A DNA stretch of 15,121 bases from JALYNX01 sp964608055 (GTDB lineage: Bacteria > Actinomycetota > Acidimicrobiia > Spongiisociales > ZC4RG35), in contig CAZSMJ010000043.1 in NCBI GenBank assembly GCA_964608055.1, forward strand, positions 1-15,121, given 5' to 3'. Below, one piece after another: positions 1 through 6,856 of this stretch (the first letter of the stretch is position 1; each line of letters opens with the position of its first letter). The notes beneath the pieces were generated by a model that made no database searches, was not told the DNA's origin, and worked only from the letters and a program-made list of their open reading frames with translations. Made by a program: the position numbers and the translations under genes.

Positions 1-515
1 GGGAGGCTCTCGATGTCACCCACTGTTCCGCCCACCTCGGTGATCACCACATCCACATCCTGTTCACCGACCCGGCGGATCCGGTCCTTGATCTCGTTGG
101 TGATGTGGGGAATGACCTGGACGGTGTCGCCGAGATAGTCCCCCCGTCGCTCCTTCTGGATCACCGAGAGGTAGACCGATCCCGAGGTGACGTTCGAGGT
201 TCGTTTCAGGTTTTCACCGGTGAACCGCTCGTAGTGACCGAGGTCGAGATCGGTCTCCCCACCGTCATCGGTAACGAACACCTCGCCATGCTGGAACGGG
301 TTCATCGTTCCGGGGTCGACGTTGATGTATGGGTCGAGTTTCTGGTTGACCACCCTCAGCCCGCGGGACTTGAGGAGACGCCCGAGTGAACTTGCAGCGA
401 TTCCCTTGCCAAGGCTGGAGACCACGCCACCAGTGACGAAGACGTACTTGGTGGGAGTCGGAGCGGGGGCCTCGGAACCTGGTTGGCTCTCTGGAGTGAA
501 AAGGGGCCCGTCCAT
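1..515 (-). CDS. pyrG: CTP synthase, N-terminal part (runs off the left edge)
   Basis: CTP synthase makes CTP from UTP, ATP and glutamine in the cytoplasm, the last step of de novo pyrimidine nucleotide synthesis. Only the N-terminal 171 codons of the synthetase domain are in the window. Conserved family blocks seen are KYVFVTGGVVSSLGKG (residues about 23-38, nucleotide-binding loop), KLDPYINVDPGTMNPFQHGEV, ETDLDLGHYERF, RRGDYLGDTVQVIPHITNEIK and ITEVGGTVGDIES. The ATG at 513-515 leaves 22 residues, rich in Pro, Glu and Ala, ahead of the point where most relatives begin, and no other usable start lies between. The recN stop is 45 nt upstream and no Shine-Dalgarno sequence precedes the ATG. 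The next gene, and the glutamine amidotransferase domain expected at the C-terminus, lie outside the window. Identity is very secure; the exact start less so. Confidence 0.96.
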   Translation of the reverse strand, partial: MDGPLFTPESQPGSEAPAPTPTKYVFVTGGVVSSLGKGIAASSLGRLLKSRGLRVVNQKLDPYINVDPGTMNPFQHGEVFVTDDGGETDLDLGHYERFTGENLKRTSNVTSGSVYLSVIQKERRGDYLGDTVQVIPHITNEIKDRIRRVGEQDVDVVITEVGGTVGDIESL

Positions 516-526
516 GACGGAATTTC

Positions 527-532
527 AATGTA
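527..532 (-). promoter_or_regulatory. Possible -10 box for pyrG
   Basis: In the 45-nt gap between recN and pyrG the minus strand reads TACATT, ending 11 nt before the pyrG ATG. It fits the TAnnnT form of an actinobacterial -10 box, and there is no ribosome binding site before the ATG. I see no well-spaced -35 box. A TAnnnT match is common by chance, so this is a weak call. Confidence 0.22.
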
Positions 533-560
533 GCACGCGATCCTGCTCGCGCCGACAACT

Positions 561-2156
561 TCATCCTTGGAGGGTCAACTCCAAGAGCTCGGCTGCAGCC
601 TCCCTGCCACGCGTGCTCTCGGGCAGGCCGGCGAGCATCCTGGAGAGCTCCTCCAATCGGTCCTCTCCCTCGACTTTGACCACCTCGGCCTTGTCGCCGT
701 CCCTCTTCACGACGTAGTGGCAGTCGGCGTGGGCGGCCACCTGGGGCAGATGGGTGACGCACAAGACCTGGCTGACCTGGCCCAGGTCGGCCAGTTTGCG
801 CCCCAGGGCCAGGGCGGTGACGCCACCGACACCGGCATCGACCTCGTCGAACACCAGCGTTTCAGCACCCTCGGCTCGGGTCGCCAGTCGAAGGGCCAGG
901 ATGAGACGGGAGAGCTCGCCCCCCGAGGCCACATCTTGGATGGCCCCGCTTTCGAGTCGGTCATCGGAGGCGAACTGGAGCTCGACCCGGTCGGCGCCCG
1001 TGGGGCCCGCTTCGATCACCTCGAGAACGAACTCCACCGAGGCTGTCGGCATCCCCAACGCCCGAAGATGCCCGGCGGTCGTCTCCTGAATGCCGGCGAT
1101 CGCGCGCTGTCTGGCGACCCGCAGCCCCAACGCCGCCTCGAGCAGGTCTTCACGGGCTTTGGCCACCTCGGTGTCGATGACCGAGGAGCGCTCGATGAGG
1201 GCCCCCAGCTCGTCGGCGCGGGCTCGAGCGCCGGCTCCGAACTCGATGACTTCGGCGATCGTCTTGCCGTACTTCCGTTTCAGGTCCCCGAGGGCGGTCA
1301 GCCGATCCTCGACCTCGGCCAGCGTCGCGGGGTCCTCCCGAACCTCGTCGGCGGAGTCACGAACCGATCGCAACATCTCTGCGATCTGGTCCGCCACACT
1401 CTCCCAACCCGCCGCAGACGCGGCGAGACCGCTGTCCATGTCGGCAATCTTGCGCAGCGACGACACCACCTCGCCGGATAGCTCGGCCATGAGCTCGGCC
1501 TTGTCGAGAGCGAAAGCGAGATGGGTCTGGATGGCTTCGGCGTTCCGGAGTCTCGACGCCAACATCTCGGCCGCCTCGTCGTCTCCAGCCTGGAGCCCTG
1601 CGCCTTCGATTTCCCGTGCCTGATGGGCGACCAGATCCACCTCGCGCTCGAGGGCCATGAGATCGCCGCCGAGGCTCTTTTGAACGTCGAGTGCTGCCCG
1701 ATAGTCCCTCCATCGCGTCTCGTAGCCCGACTTTGCCCGGGCCCCATCTTCGTCGAGGACCTTGTCGACCAACTCGAGGACGGCAGCCGGGCGTCGCAAG
1801 CGCAGTTGGTCGTGCTGGCCGACGATCTCGACCAGCGTGCCGACACGGGCCTCGAGGACGCCGGTGGAAACCAGCGAGCCCTCGAGATATGCCCGACTCC
1901 TACCATCACGAGGGACCACACGGCTCACGCCGACCTCTCCGGAGTCATCATCGAAGAGACCGTCCGCCTGGGTCTCGGTGGCAAACGGCCCGACAGCATC
2001 GGGACGTGGTTTGTCACCAGTGAGCAGGCGCAATGCTCCCAGCAGCAGCGTCTTACCGGCTCCGGTCTCACCGGTGATCACCGTGAAGCGGGTCCCTGGG
2101 TCGATCTCGGCGTCTGCGAGCACTCCGAGGTTGCGAACCCGCAAGTGCCTCAGCAT
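561..2156 (-). CDS. recN: DNA repair ATPase RecN
   Basis: RecN is a cytoplasmic SMC-like ATPase that acts at DNA double-strand breaks. The 531-residue protein has the usual length and order: N-terminal Walker A GETGAGKT (about residues 29-36), the RecN-typical GQHDQLRL segment, a long Glu/Ala/Leu-rich helical middle consistent with a coiled coil, the ABC signature SGGELS (about 411-416), Walker B LVFDEVDAG (about 434-442) and a C-terminal THLPQVAAHAD block. I chose the ATG whose A is the last base of the nadK stop (TGATG, 1-nt overlap). A TTG one codon further upstream would add one residue and overlap nadK by 4 nt. The order tlyA-nadK-recN is conserved in actinobacteria. The tight joining suggests translation coupled to nadK, while known recN genes are often damage-induced; I see no damage box here. 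Confidence 0.96.
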   Translation of the reverse strand: MLRHLRVRNLGVLADAEIDPGTRFTVITGETGAGKTLLLGALRLLTGDKPRPDAVGPFATETQADGLFDDDSGEVGVSRVVPRDGRSRAYLEGSLVSTGVLEARVGTLVEIVGQHDQLRLRRPAAVLELVDKVLDEDGARAKSGYETRWRDYRAALDVQKSLGGDLMALEREVDLVAHQAREIEGAGLQAGDDEAAEMLASRLRNAEAIQTHLAFALDKAELMAELSGEVVSSLRKIADMDSGLAASAAGWESVADQIAEMLRSVRDSADEVREDPATLAEVEDRLTALGDLKRKYGKTIAEVIEFGAGARARADELGALIERSSVIDTEVAKAREDLLEAALGLRVARQRAIAGIQETTAGHLRALGMPTASVEFVLEVIEAGPTGADRVELQFASDDRLESGAIQDVASGGELSRLILALRLATRAEGAETLVFDEVDAGVGGVTALALGRKLADLGQVSQVLCVTHLPQVAAHADCHYVVKRDGDKAEVVKVEGEDRLEELSRMLAGLPESTRGREAAAELLELTLQG

Positions 2157-2932
2157 CAACGAAGCCCGAACTTCTCGGTGACCAGGGAGGGGAATCTGCG
2201 GTTTCCGAATGTGACGAAACGGGCCGGTGACGAGCCTCTTGCAACCGCCACCGTGTCGCCCATAGCCAGGTGTCCCAGGCTGATCTTGTCGACCGAGACC
2301 TTGACCGGGCGATCGGTCCCGACCGTGATCTCGATCTGACTCGAGGCAGGCACGACCAATGGACGATCAAACAGGGAATGGGCGGCCACGGGCGCCAGCA
2401 CGAGAGCCTCGAGGGCCGGATCGACGAGAGGGCCGCCGGCCGAGAACGAGTATGCAGTGGACCCGGTTGGCGTGGACACGATGAGACCGTCCGCTCGATA
2501 GGTCAGGAAGGGAGCACTATCGATTTTCACCTCGAGATCGATGAGACGCTGGCTATCAACCTTCTCGACAACCACATCATTCACCCCCGTCGCCGTTCTC
2601 TCCCCGACGGTGGCGCTCACCGTCATCCGCTCGTCGACCTCGAATTCGCCTGCGATCAGCCGCCGGATGACCGTATCGGCCTGGTCTGGCTCGGCTTCTG
2701 TCAGAAAGCCGATGGTGCCGAGGTTGAACCCAAGCACAGGGACGTCTGATCGGAGTGCGACCTGGACCGCCGCCAACATGGTTCCATCCCCGCCCACCGC
2801 GAGGACCATGTCGGGCACCCCGCTTCCGGTGCTCACCACCTCCCCACCATGGGAGTCGATGATGCTCTCGAGAGCTTTCGCGAATTCGAGCGCTCTATCA
2901 CGGCCCTGACGTACCTCGAGGGCAAACCTCAA
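2156..2932 (-). CDS. nadK: NAD kinase
   Basis: NAD kinase phosphorylates NAD to NADP in the cytoplasm and is the cell's main source of NADP. The 258-residue protein has the GGDGT motif (47-51), the following NLGTIGFL block (70-77), the conserved NDVVVEK segment and the DGLIVSTPTGSTAYSFSAGGPLV region that forms the NAD site. The length suits a short bacterial NadK. The start is a TTG (2930-2932) that overlaps the tlyA stop as TTGA; no ATG fits the conserved N-terminus better. It lies between tlyA and recN, as in many Gram-positive bacteria. Expression probably depends on translational coupling from tlyA. Confidence 0.96.
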   Translation of the reverse strand: MRFALEVRQGRDRALEFAKALESIIDSHGGEVVSTGSGVPDMVLAVGGDGTMLAAVQVALRSDVPVLGFNLGTIGFLTEAEPDQADTVIRRLIAGEFEVDERMTVSATVGERTATGVNDVVVEKVDSQRLIDLEVKIDSAPFLTYRADGLIVSTPTGSTAYSFSAGGPLVDPALEALVLAPVAAHSLFDRPLVVPASSQIEITVGTDRPVKVSVDKISLGHLAMGDTVAVARGSSPARFVTFGNRRFPSLVTEKFGLR

Positions 2933-3693
2933 ACCGGCACCTCCATCTCGAGCCCCTCATCCCCCTTGCGAAGCCAGAGTAGGTACTCGAGGTTCCCGTC
3001 CCCGCCATCGATCGGCGAGCGGATCAGGCCACGTGCCCCCAACCCGGCAGCAGCCAGGCAGTCGATGACCGTGACCACCGCCCGGGCCCGGCTCACCGGA
3101 TCACGCACGATGCCCCCATGCCCCAACCCGGATCGGCCCACCTCGAACTGTGGCTTGACCAGAACAATCAGGTCAGCCCCATCCACAGCGAGGGCAGCCA
3201 GCGACCCGGCGACGACACAAAGCGAGATGAAAGAGAGATCGACGACCACGAATAGGAATGGCCCACCGAGCTGCTCCGGAGAAGTGGTTCGGACATTGGT
3301 CTTCTCGATCGATACCACTCTCGGATCGACGGACAACTTCTCGTGAAGCTGGCCCCGGCCCACATCGAGCGCCACTACCGTCGAAGCGCCGGCCTCGAGC
3401 GCTACTTCGGTGAACCCACCGGTCGACGCTCCGACGTCGAGCACTCTCTTACCCCGCATCTCGACCGGGAAGCTGTCGAGCGCTGCCAGCAGCTTCTCCG
3501 CGCCGCGGGAGACCCAGCGCCGTTGGGCACCAATCACCTCGATGAAGGTTTCAGACGCGACCACCGAGGAAGGCCGCGGCGAGGGCCCACCCACGATCAC
3601 CACCTGTTGGGTGATGATGAGCCGTTGCGCCTGAGCACGGCTTGAAGCGAGCCCGCGTCTAACCAACTCCACGTCGAGACGTTCTCGGGTCAG
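2929..3693 (-). CDS. tlyA: TlyA family rRNA 2'-O-methyltransferase, apparent CTG start
   Basis: TlyA methylates ribose 2'-OH groups of cytidines in 16S and 23S rRNA; in mycobacteria this is needed for capreomycin sensitivity. An N-terminal S4 RNA-binding domain (ERLDVELVRRGLASSRAQAQRLI) is followed by an RrmJ/FtsJ-like fold with the SAM loop LDVGASTGGFTEV, DLSFIS and VKPQFEVG; the C-terminus is a typical EYLLWLRKG stretch. The first ATG/GTG/TTG in frame is GTG at 3670-3672, but the family consensus (R-x-D-x-ELVRRG) continues upstream of it. I therefore place the start at CTG 3691-3693, which gives 254 residues, lies 5 nt after a GGAG and overlaps the upstream stop as CTGA. Starting at the GTG would give 247 residues and cut into the S4 domain. 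The function is secure; the start is inference. Confidence 0.9.
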   Translation of the reverse strand: MTRERLDVELVRRGLASSRAQAQRLIITQQVVIVGGPSPRPSSVVASETFIEVIGAQRRWVSRGAEKLLAALDSFPVEMRGKRVLDVGASTGGFTEVALEAGASTVVALDVGRGQLHEKLSVDPRVVSIEKTNVRTTSPEQLGGPFLFVVVDLSFISLCVVAGSLAALAVDGADLIVLVKPQFEVGRSGLGHGGIVRDPVSRARAVVTVIDCLAAAGLGARGLIRSPIDGGDGNLEYLLWLRKGDEGLEMEVPV

Positions 3694-3851
3694 GGAGTCT
3701 CCAATTCCTCGAGGATCGAACCGAGGAGATTGGCCAGCTCTGTCGCAGGCTGGGGCAACTCGGCGGGATCGATCTCGGCGAGACGGGCCAGAATCGCCTC
3801 GAGTTGGTCGATCTGGTCTGGGGTGAGGTCCATGAGTGGATTATCACCCAT
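3690..3851 (-). CDS. 53-residue acidic Leu-rich protein between the HAD phosphatase and tlyA (Rv1693 position)
   Basis: A small protein of unknown function. The reading frame starts at ATG 3849-3851 (MGDNPLMDLTPDQIDQLEAI...) and ends in ...LGSILEELETP. It is acidic and dominated by Leu/Ile/Ala/Glu in two likely amphipathic helices separated by a Pro-rich turn (DPAELPQPATEL). GGGGGGAGAA directly precedes this ATG, though the Shine-Dalgarno spacing is short. An inner ATG at 3831-3833 would give 47 residues but has no ribosome binding site. Its TGA overlaps the proposed tlyA CTG by 4 nt, as do other gene joints here. In M. tuberculosis the short gene Rv1693 occupies this position between Rv1692 and tlyA, so I infer a conserved small gene. 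Another ORF in a different frame (3659-3847) has no such support. Confidence 0.72.
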   Translation of the reverse strand: MGDNPLMDLTPDQIDQLEAILARLAEIDPAELPQPATELANLLGSILEELETP

Positions 3852-3853
3852 TT

Positions 3854-3887
3854 CTCCCCCCAGCGAACAGAGTGAGCGTTGGGGAGG
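3854..3887 (-). promoter_or_regulatory. Hairpin covering the ribosome binding site of the 53-aa gene
   Basis: In the 47-nt gap after the HAD gene, minus-strand CTCCCCAACG can pair with CGCTGGGGGGAG around an 11-nt loop, with a small bulge and one mismatch. The 3' arm contains the GGGGAG that would be the ribosome binding site of the 53-aa gene. No U-run follows, so it does not look like a terminator. The pairing is visible; a role in translation control is inference. Confidence 0.35.
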
Positions 3888-3898
3888 AACGTGGCGCG

Positions 3899-4648
3899 TC
3901 AGGCCAGCACCAGGTCCACTGCTGCGGCCAGGTCGGCAACCACGTAGTCGGCGTCAGCGGCCTCTTCGGGACCGGTGACTCCGGTGAGGACCAGGATCGA
4001 TGTCCAGTCGGGCTCGGCGTTGGCCATGGCGATGTCGGTGTCGACCCGGTCCCCGATCACCCAGGCCTCCCCGATCCCCTTCGCCCGCAACAGAGCCCGC
4101 ATCGGAGCATGAGGTTTGCCCGCAACCTCGGGCTCGACGCCCGTGGTCACCCGCACCGCGGCCACCATCGCGCCACCTCCCGGGAGCAACCCCTCGGCAA
4201 CCGGATAGGTGGGGTCGGTATTGGTGGCGATGAAGCGCGCCCCGAACCGAACCGCGTCCGCAGCTCGCGTCAGCCGGTCGTAGTCCAAATCGAAGTCGAG
4301 TCCCACCAACACGGCTTTGGCGGCGAGCGAATCTTCGGTCATCCCGATCCCGGCGTCATCGAGGGCCGAGACGATCCCCTCGGATCCCAGCACCATCACC
4401 GGGCCCGAGCCCTCACCGAGGAGATGAACAGCTGCCTGTGAGGAGGTGACGATCGAATCTGGTCCGATCTCCACTCCGGTGATCCGAGTCAGCTTCTCGC
4501 TGACTCTCAGCGCCGACTTGGTGCTGTTGTTGGTCGCGAAGTGAACCGTCACCCCGGCGTCGCGGAGTCGTTGCAGGGCCAGGTCCGATCCGGGCAACAC
4601 CCGGTCACCGCGGTAGATGACCCCGTCTATGTCACAGATGACGTTCAT
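3899..4648 (-). CDS. NagD-type (HAD-IIA) phosphatase, Rv1692-like
   Basis: A haloacid-dehalogenase phosphatase of subfamily IIA; the mycobacterial protein in the same neighbourhood (Rv1692) is a glycerol-3-phosphate phosphatase. The 249-residue protein has motif I DIDGVIYRG (nucleophile D6, D8), motif II FATNNS (about 38-42), the KPHAPM lysine (K178) and motif IV VIGDRVDTDIAMAN (D200, D204), all intact. Between them sits the C2 cap domain typical of NagD enzymes. It is shorter than Rv1692 as I remember it, which carries an extra GNAT-like C-terminal domain; that domain is absent here. The ATG overlaps the stop of the M20 peptidase as ATGA, so the two are probably coupled. The substrate is inferred from neighbourhood only; other phospho-sugars or nucleotides are possible. 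Confidence 0.88.
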   Translation of the reverse strand: MNVICDIDGVIYRGDRVLPGSDLALQRLRDAGVTVHFATNNSTKSALRVSEKLTRITGVEIGPDSIVTSSQAAVHLLGEGSGPVMVLGSEGIVSALDDAGIGMTEDSLAAKAVLVGLDFDLDYDRLTRAADAVRFGARFIATNTDPTYPVAEGLLPGGGAMVAAVRVTTGVEPEVAGKPHAPMRALLRAKGIGEAWVIGDRVDTDIAMANAEPDWTSILVLTGVTGPEEAADADYVVADLAAAVDLVLA

Positions 4649-5973
4649 TCTGCGGCGAAGAACCGATCCAGGACTCGCTCATAGAGAGCAGTGGTGCGTT
4701 CCACCGACGCCACCGAGACCCGCTCGTCATGTCCGTGGAACAGGGTCAGCATCTCCGAAAAGGTCATCCTGTCGTCGTAGAGCCCGACCCCGTAACAGAC
4801 CGTGCCTTTGGCCCGCCAGAATCGGGCATCGGTCGCAACTGTCATCAGAGTGGGGGCCAGATTGCGATGGCCATCGAGCTCCTGCACCGCGTCGCCGATC
4901 GCCTTCCACAGCGGGTTTCCGACCGGGGAAATGGTCGCATTGCCATCCATGATCGGGCGGATTTCCACGTGACCGGCTGCCGAGCCCATCGCCTTCCTAA
5001 GGTGCGAATCGACGAAGGCACGGTCCATCCCAGGGAGACCCCGGATGTCGAGCTGAGCATGGGCGCGGTCGGCTATCACGTTGGTCTTCGTCCCGGCATG
5101 CAACATGTTCGAGGAGATCGTCAGATGAGTTGCGGCATGGATGTACCGGGCCAGTGTCGGGTCCAACACCGCGATCCGGTCGATCTCGGCATCGAGCTGA
5201 TCGATGTCGGTCAACCGTCGAGTCGACTCCTCCCCGAGCCCGAGGTTCTCGACGAAAGAGACCCATTCCTCGGTGATATCGGCAGGAAGCGGGGTATCGA
5301 TTACTCCGGCGAGTGCAGTCACCATCTTCTCCAGCGCATTATCGGTGCCGTAGGGAAGGGACCCATGCCCGGGGGCCCCTGAGGTCTCGAGGATCGACCA
5401 GTAGGCGCCCTTCTCACCGATCGACACCGGCACCGCCTTGTGGTCGTCGACCGTCAGCCCCGGATAGGCGACCTCGGTCAGCAGGTAGTCGGCCTTGACC
5501 AGATCCCAGTGCTCGTTGACCAACGCCATGGCGCCGAAACGCCCCCCGTTCTCCTCGTCGGCTACCGCACAAAACAGCAGATCGCCGCGAGGCTTCTTCT
5601 CCCCGTTCAGATATGGGCGAACCGTGACCGTCATCGCCGCGGCCACGTTGAGCATGTCCACGGCGCCTCTGCCATAGATCAATCCGTCGACGACTTCGGC
5701 TGCGAATGGATCCACGGACCATCCGGCTCGATCGACCGGGACCACGTCGAGATGGGGCACCAAGGCCAGGGAGGGTGCCTCCGGGTCGGTCCCCGGCACC
5801 CGATAGACCACGGATTGGCGGCCGGGCATCGGCTCGAACACCTCGCCCTCGACACCGAGGTACTCCACCACGGTCTCCACCGATCGGGCCTCGAATCCGC
5901 TTTCAGGCGTCCCGTCGTTGACACATTGGTTGCGGATCAAGGTTTGCAGCAGTTCGACCGCATCGTGGCTCAT
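4645..5973 (-). CDS. M20 family zinc metallopeptidase / deacylase
   Basis: A cytoplasmic amidohydrolase of the M20/M25/M40 family (carboxypeptidase, dipeptidase or N-acyl amino acid deacylase type). The 442-residue protein has the metal and catalytic residues in order: PHLDVVPVD (H74, catalytic D76), GRGAVDMLN (bridging D106), ADEENGG (general base E140, ligand E141), LLTEVAYPG (E167) and near the C-terminus FHGHDERV (H413). The lid/dimerisation domain lies between (GAPGHGSLPYGTDNALEKM onward). It has no signal peptide. The ATG follows the Nudix stop by 9 nt with an AGG about 8-9 nt upstream. It is followed by the HAD phosphatase with a 4-nt overlap. The family does not predict the substrate and the context does not settle it. 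Confidence 0.9.
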   Translation of the reverse strand: MSHDAVELLQTLIRNQCVNDGTPESGFEARSVETVVEYLGVEGEVFEPMPGRQSVVYRVPGTDPEAPSLALVPHLDVVPVDRAGWSVDPFAAEVVDGLIYGRGAVDMLNVAAAMTVTVRPYLNGEKKPRGDLLFCAVADEENGGRFGAMALVNEHWDLVKADYLLTEVAYPGLTVDDHKAVPVSIGEKGAYWSILETSGAPGHGSLPYGTDNALEKMVTALAGVIDTPLPADITEEWVSFVENLGLGEESTRRLTDIDQLDAEIDRIAVLDPTLARYIHAATHLTISSNMLHAGTKTNVIADRAHAQLDIRGLPGMDRAFVDSHLRKAMGSAAGHVEIRPIMDGNATISPVGNPLWKAIGDAVQELDGHRNLAPTLMTVATDARFWRAKGTVCYGVGLYDDRMTFSEMLTLFHGHDERVSVASVERTTALYERVLDRFFAAE

Positions 5974-5982
5974 CGAATCAAC

Positions 5983-6393
5983 CTATCGAGCAACGGTCTT
6001 CTGGAGAATCTGCACCAGGTCATACATGGTTGGCGTCAGGTCGTAATCGGCGACCTGGTCCAGTCCCACCCAGCGCGCTTGCTCGGCGTCGTCGGCGGCG
6101 GCCAACTCCCCGCCTATTACCTGTCCCTCGAAGTCGATGATGACGATGTGACCGTGTTCGGAGATGTGCTCGCCCACCCACATCACTTCGCCGGTCTCCA
6201 CCTCGAGCCCGGTTTCTTCTCTCACCTCACGGATTGCTGCATCACGGAGCGTCTCGCCCGGGCTTACCTTGCCCCCGGGCACGGCCCACAACCCTTTGCT
6301 CGGCTCATGGCCCCGCTGAACGAGGAGGAGGCGGTTGCCGTCGATCAACACGACCCCGACCCCGACGACGAGCGAGTCACTCACGTTTGTCAT
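5983..6393 (-). CDS. Nudix hydrolase (MutT-like)
   Basis: A small Nudix pyrophosphohydrolase that cleaves a nucleoside diphosphate linked to another group. The 136-residue protein carries a complete Nudix box: GKVSPGETLRDAAIREVREE followed by TGL (G41, E47, R55, E56, E59, E60, G62), matching GX5EX7REUXEEXGU with no key residue missing. The ATG at 6391-6393 lies 17 nt inside the end of the GNAT gene, so the two are read from one message. In M. tuberculosis a Nudix gene (Rv1700) follows pyrG; this one is upstream and of the short MutT type, so I do not equate them. Likely substrates are ADP-ribose, NADH or oxidised nucleotides; the sequence does not choose between them. Confidence 0.92.
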   Translation of the reverse strand: MTNVSDSLVVGVGVVLIDGNRLLLVQRGHEPSKGLWAVPGGKVSPGETLRDAAIREVREETGLEVETGEVMWVGEHISEHGHIVIIDFEGQVIGGELAAADDAEQARWVGLDQVADYDLTPTMYDLVQILQKTVAR

Positions 6394-6856
6394 CGTGGTG
6401 CATCACGATCGATCTGGCGCTGAATCCACCGGCCTCGAAGAAGTTCTTGACCAGACGATGCCCGGGAAGGACATGGGCATCGAACTTCGTTATCCCCCGT
6501 CCTCTCATCTGCTCGAGCACGTGCTCCCTCATCACCTCTCCCAATGACACCTCGCGGGCTTCGAACTCGACGAAGACCAGCCTGATCGAGCAGATCTTCT
6601 CGCCACCTGCCTGTGGGAGCAAGCCCTCGACCCGGGCCACCAAGAATCCGAAGGGATAGTCCTCGATCTCTCCGATCACCACCACCGTCGACTCGTCATC
6701 CAAGGCCTGGCGAAACGAGTCCGACACCGGTTCGGCGAGGCCATCGGCCAGCGGCCACATCGGGTGCAGATCGGTCATCTCGGCTTCGAGTAGCCGGTAA
6801 AGCCCTTCGAGAGTGGCCAGATCGCCCGATTCGGCCGGCCGCGCCGAGATTCTCAT
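6377..6856 (-). CDS. GNAT family N-acetyltransferase
   Basis: A probable acetyl-CoA dependent N-acetyltransferase of 159 residues and unknown substrate. The fold order is seen in MRISARPAESGDLATLEGLYRLLE at the N-terminus, a VVVIGEIEDYPFGFLVARVE strand pair, the ICSIRLVFVEFEAREVSLGEVMREHVLEQM acetyl-CoA loop and helix, and a C-terminal HVLPGHRLVKNFFEAGGFSARSIVMHH block. The loop reads R-E-V-S-L-G where the family has (Q/R)-x-x-G-x-(G/A), so the first Gly is Ser. I start at ATG 6854-6856, which overlaps the glycosyltransferase stop as ATGA and begins right at the conserved RxA element; an upstream start (6889) would add 11 unlikely residues. It overlaps the Nudix gene downstream by 17 nt. Confidence 0.85.
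   Translation of the reverse strand: MRISARPAESGDLATLEGLYRLLEAEMTDLHPMWPLADGLAEPVSDSFRQALDDESTVVVIGEIEDYPFGFLVARVEGLLPQAGGEKICSIRLVFVEFEAREVSLGEVMREHVLEQMRGRGITKFDAHVLPGHRLVKNFFEAGGFSARSIVMHHDDKRE

Noticed and set aside
533..560. TTGTCGGCG upstream of pyrG as a PafBC-dependent damage promoter
   Set aside because: The -10-like TACATT is 17 nt away instead of about 8, so the described TTGTCRGTG-N8-TAnnnT layout is not met.
567..1481. A 304-codon plus-strand open frame
   Set aside because: It lies entirely antisense to recN, whose motifs are complete. GC-rich DNA gives long shadow frames, and the translation has no recognisable domain.
3659..3847. A 62-codon minus-strand frame between tlyA and the HAD gene
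   Set aside because: Its Ser/Pro/Arg-rich translation looks like a wrong frame; the 53-aa frame at 3690-3851 has better composition, a ribosome binding site and fits the joint with tlyA.
5440..6423. A 327-codon plus-strand open frame
   Set aside because: It is antisense to the M20 peptidase and Nudix genes, which have all catalytic motifs; the frame is a shadow.
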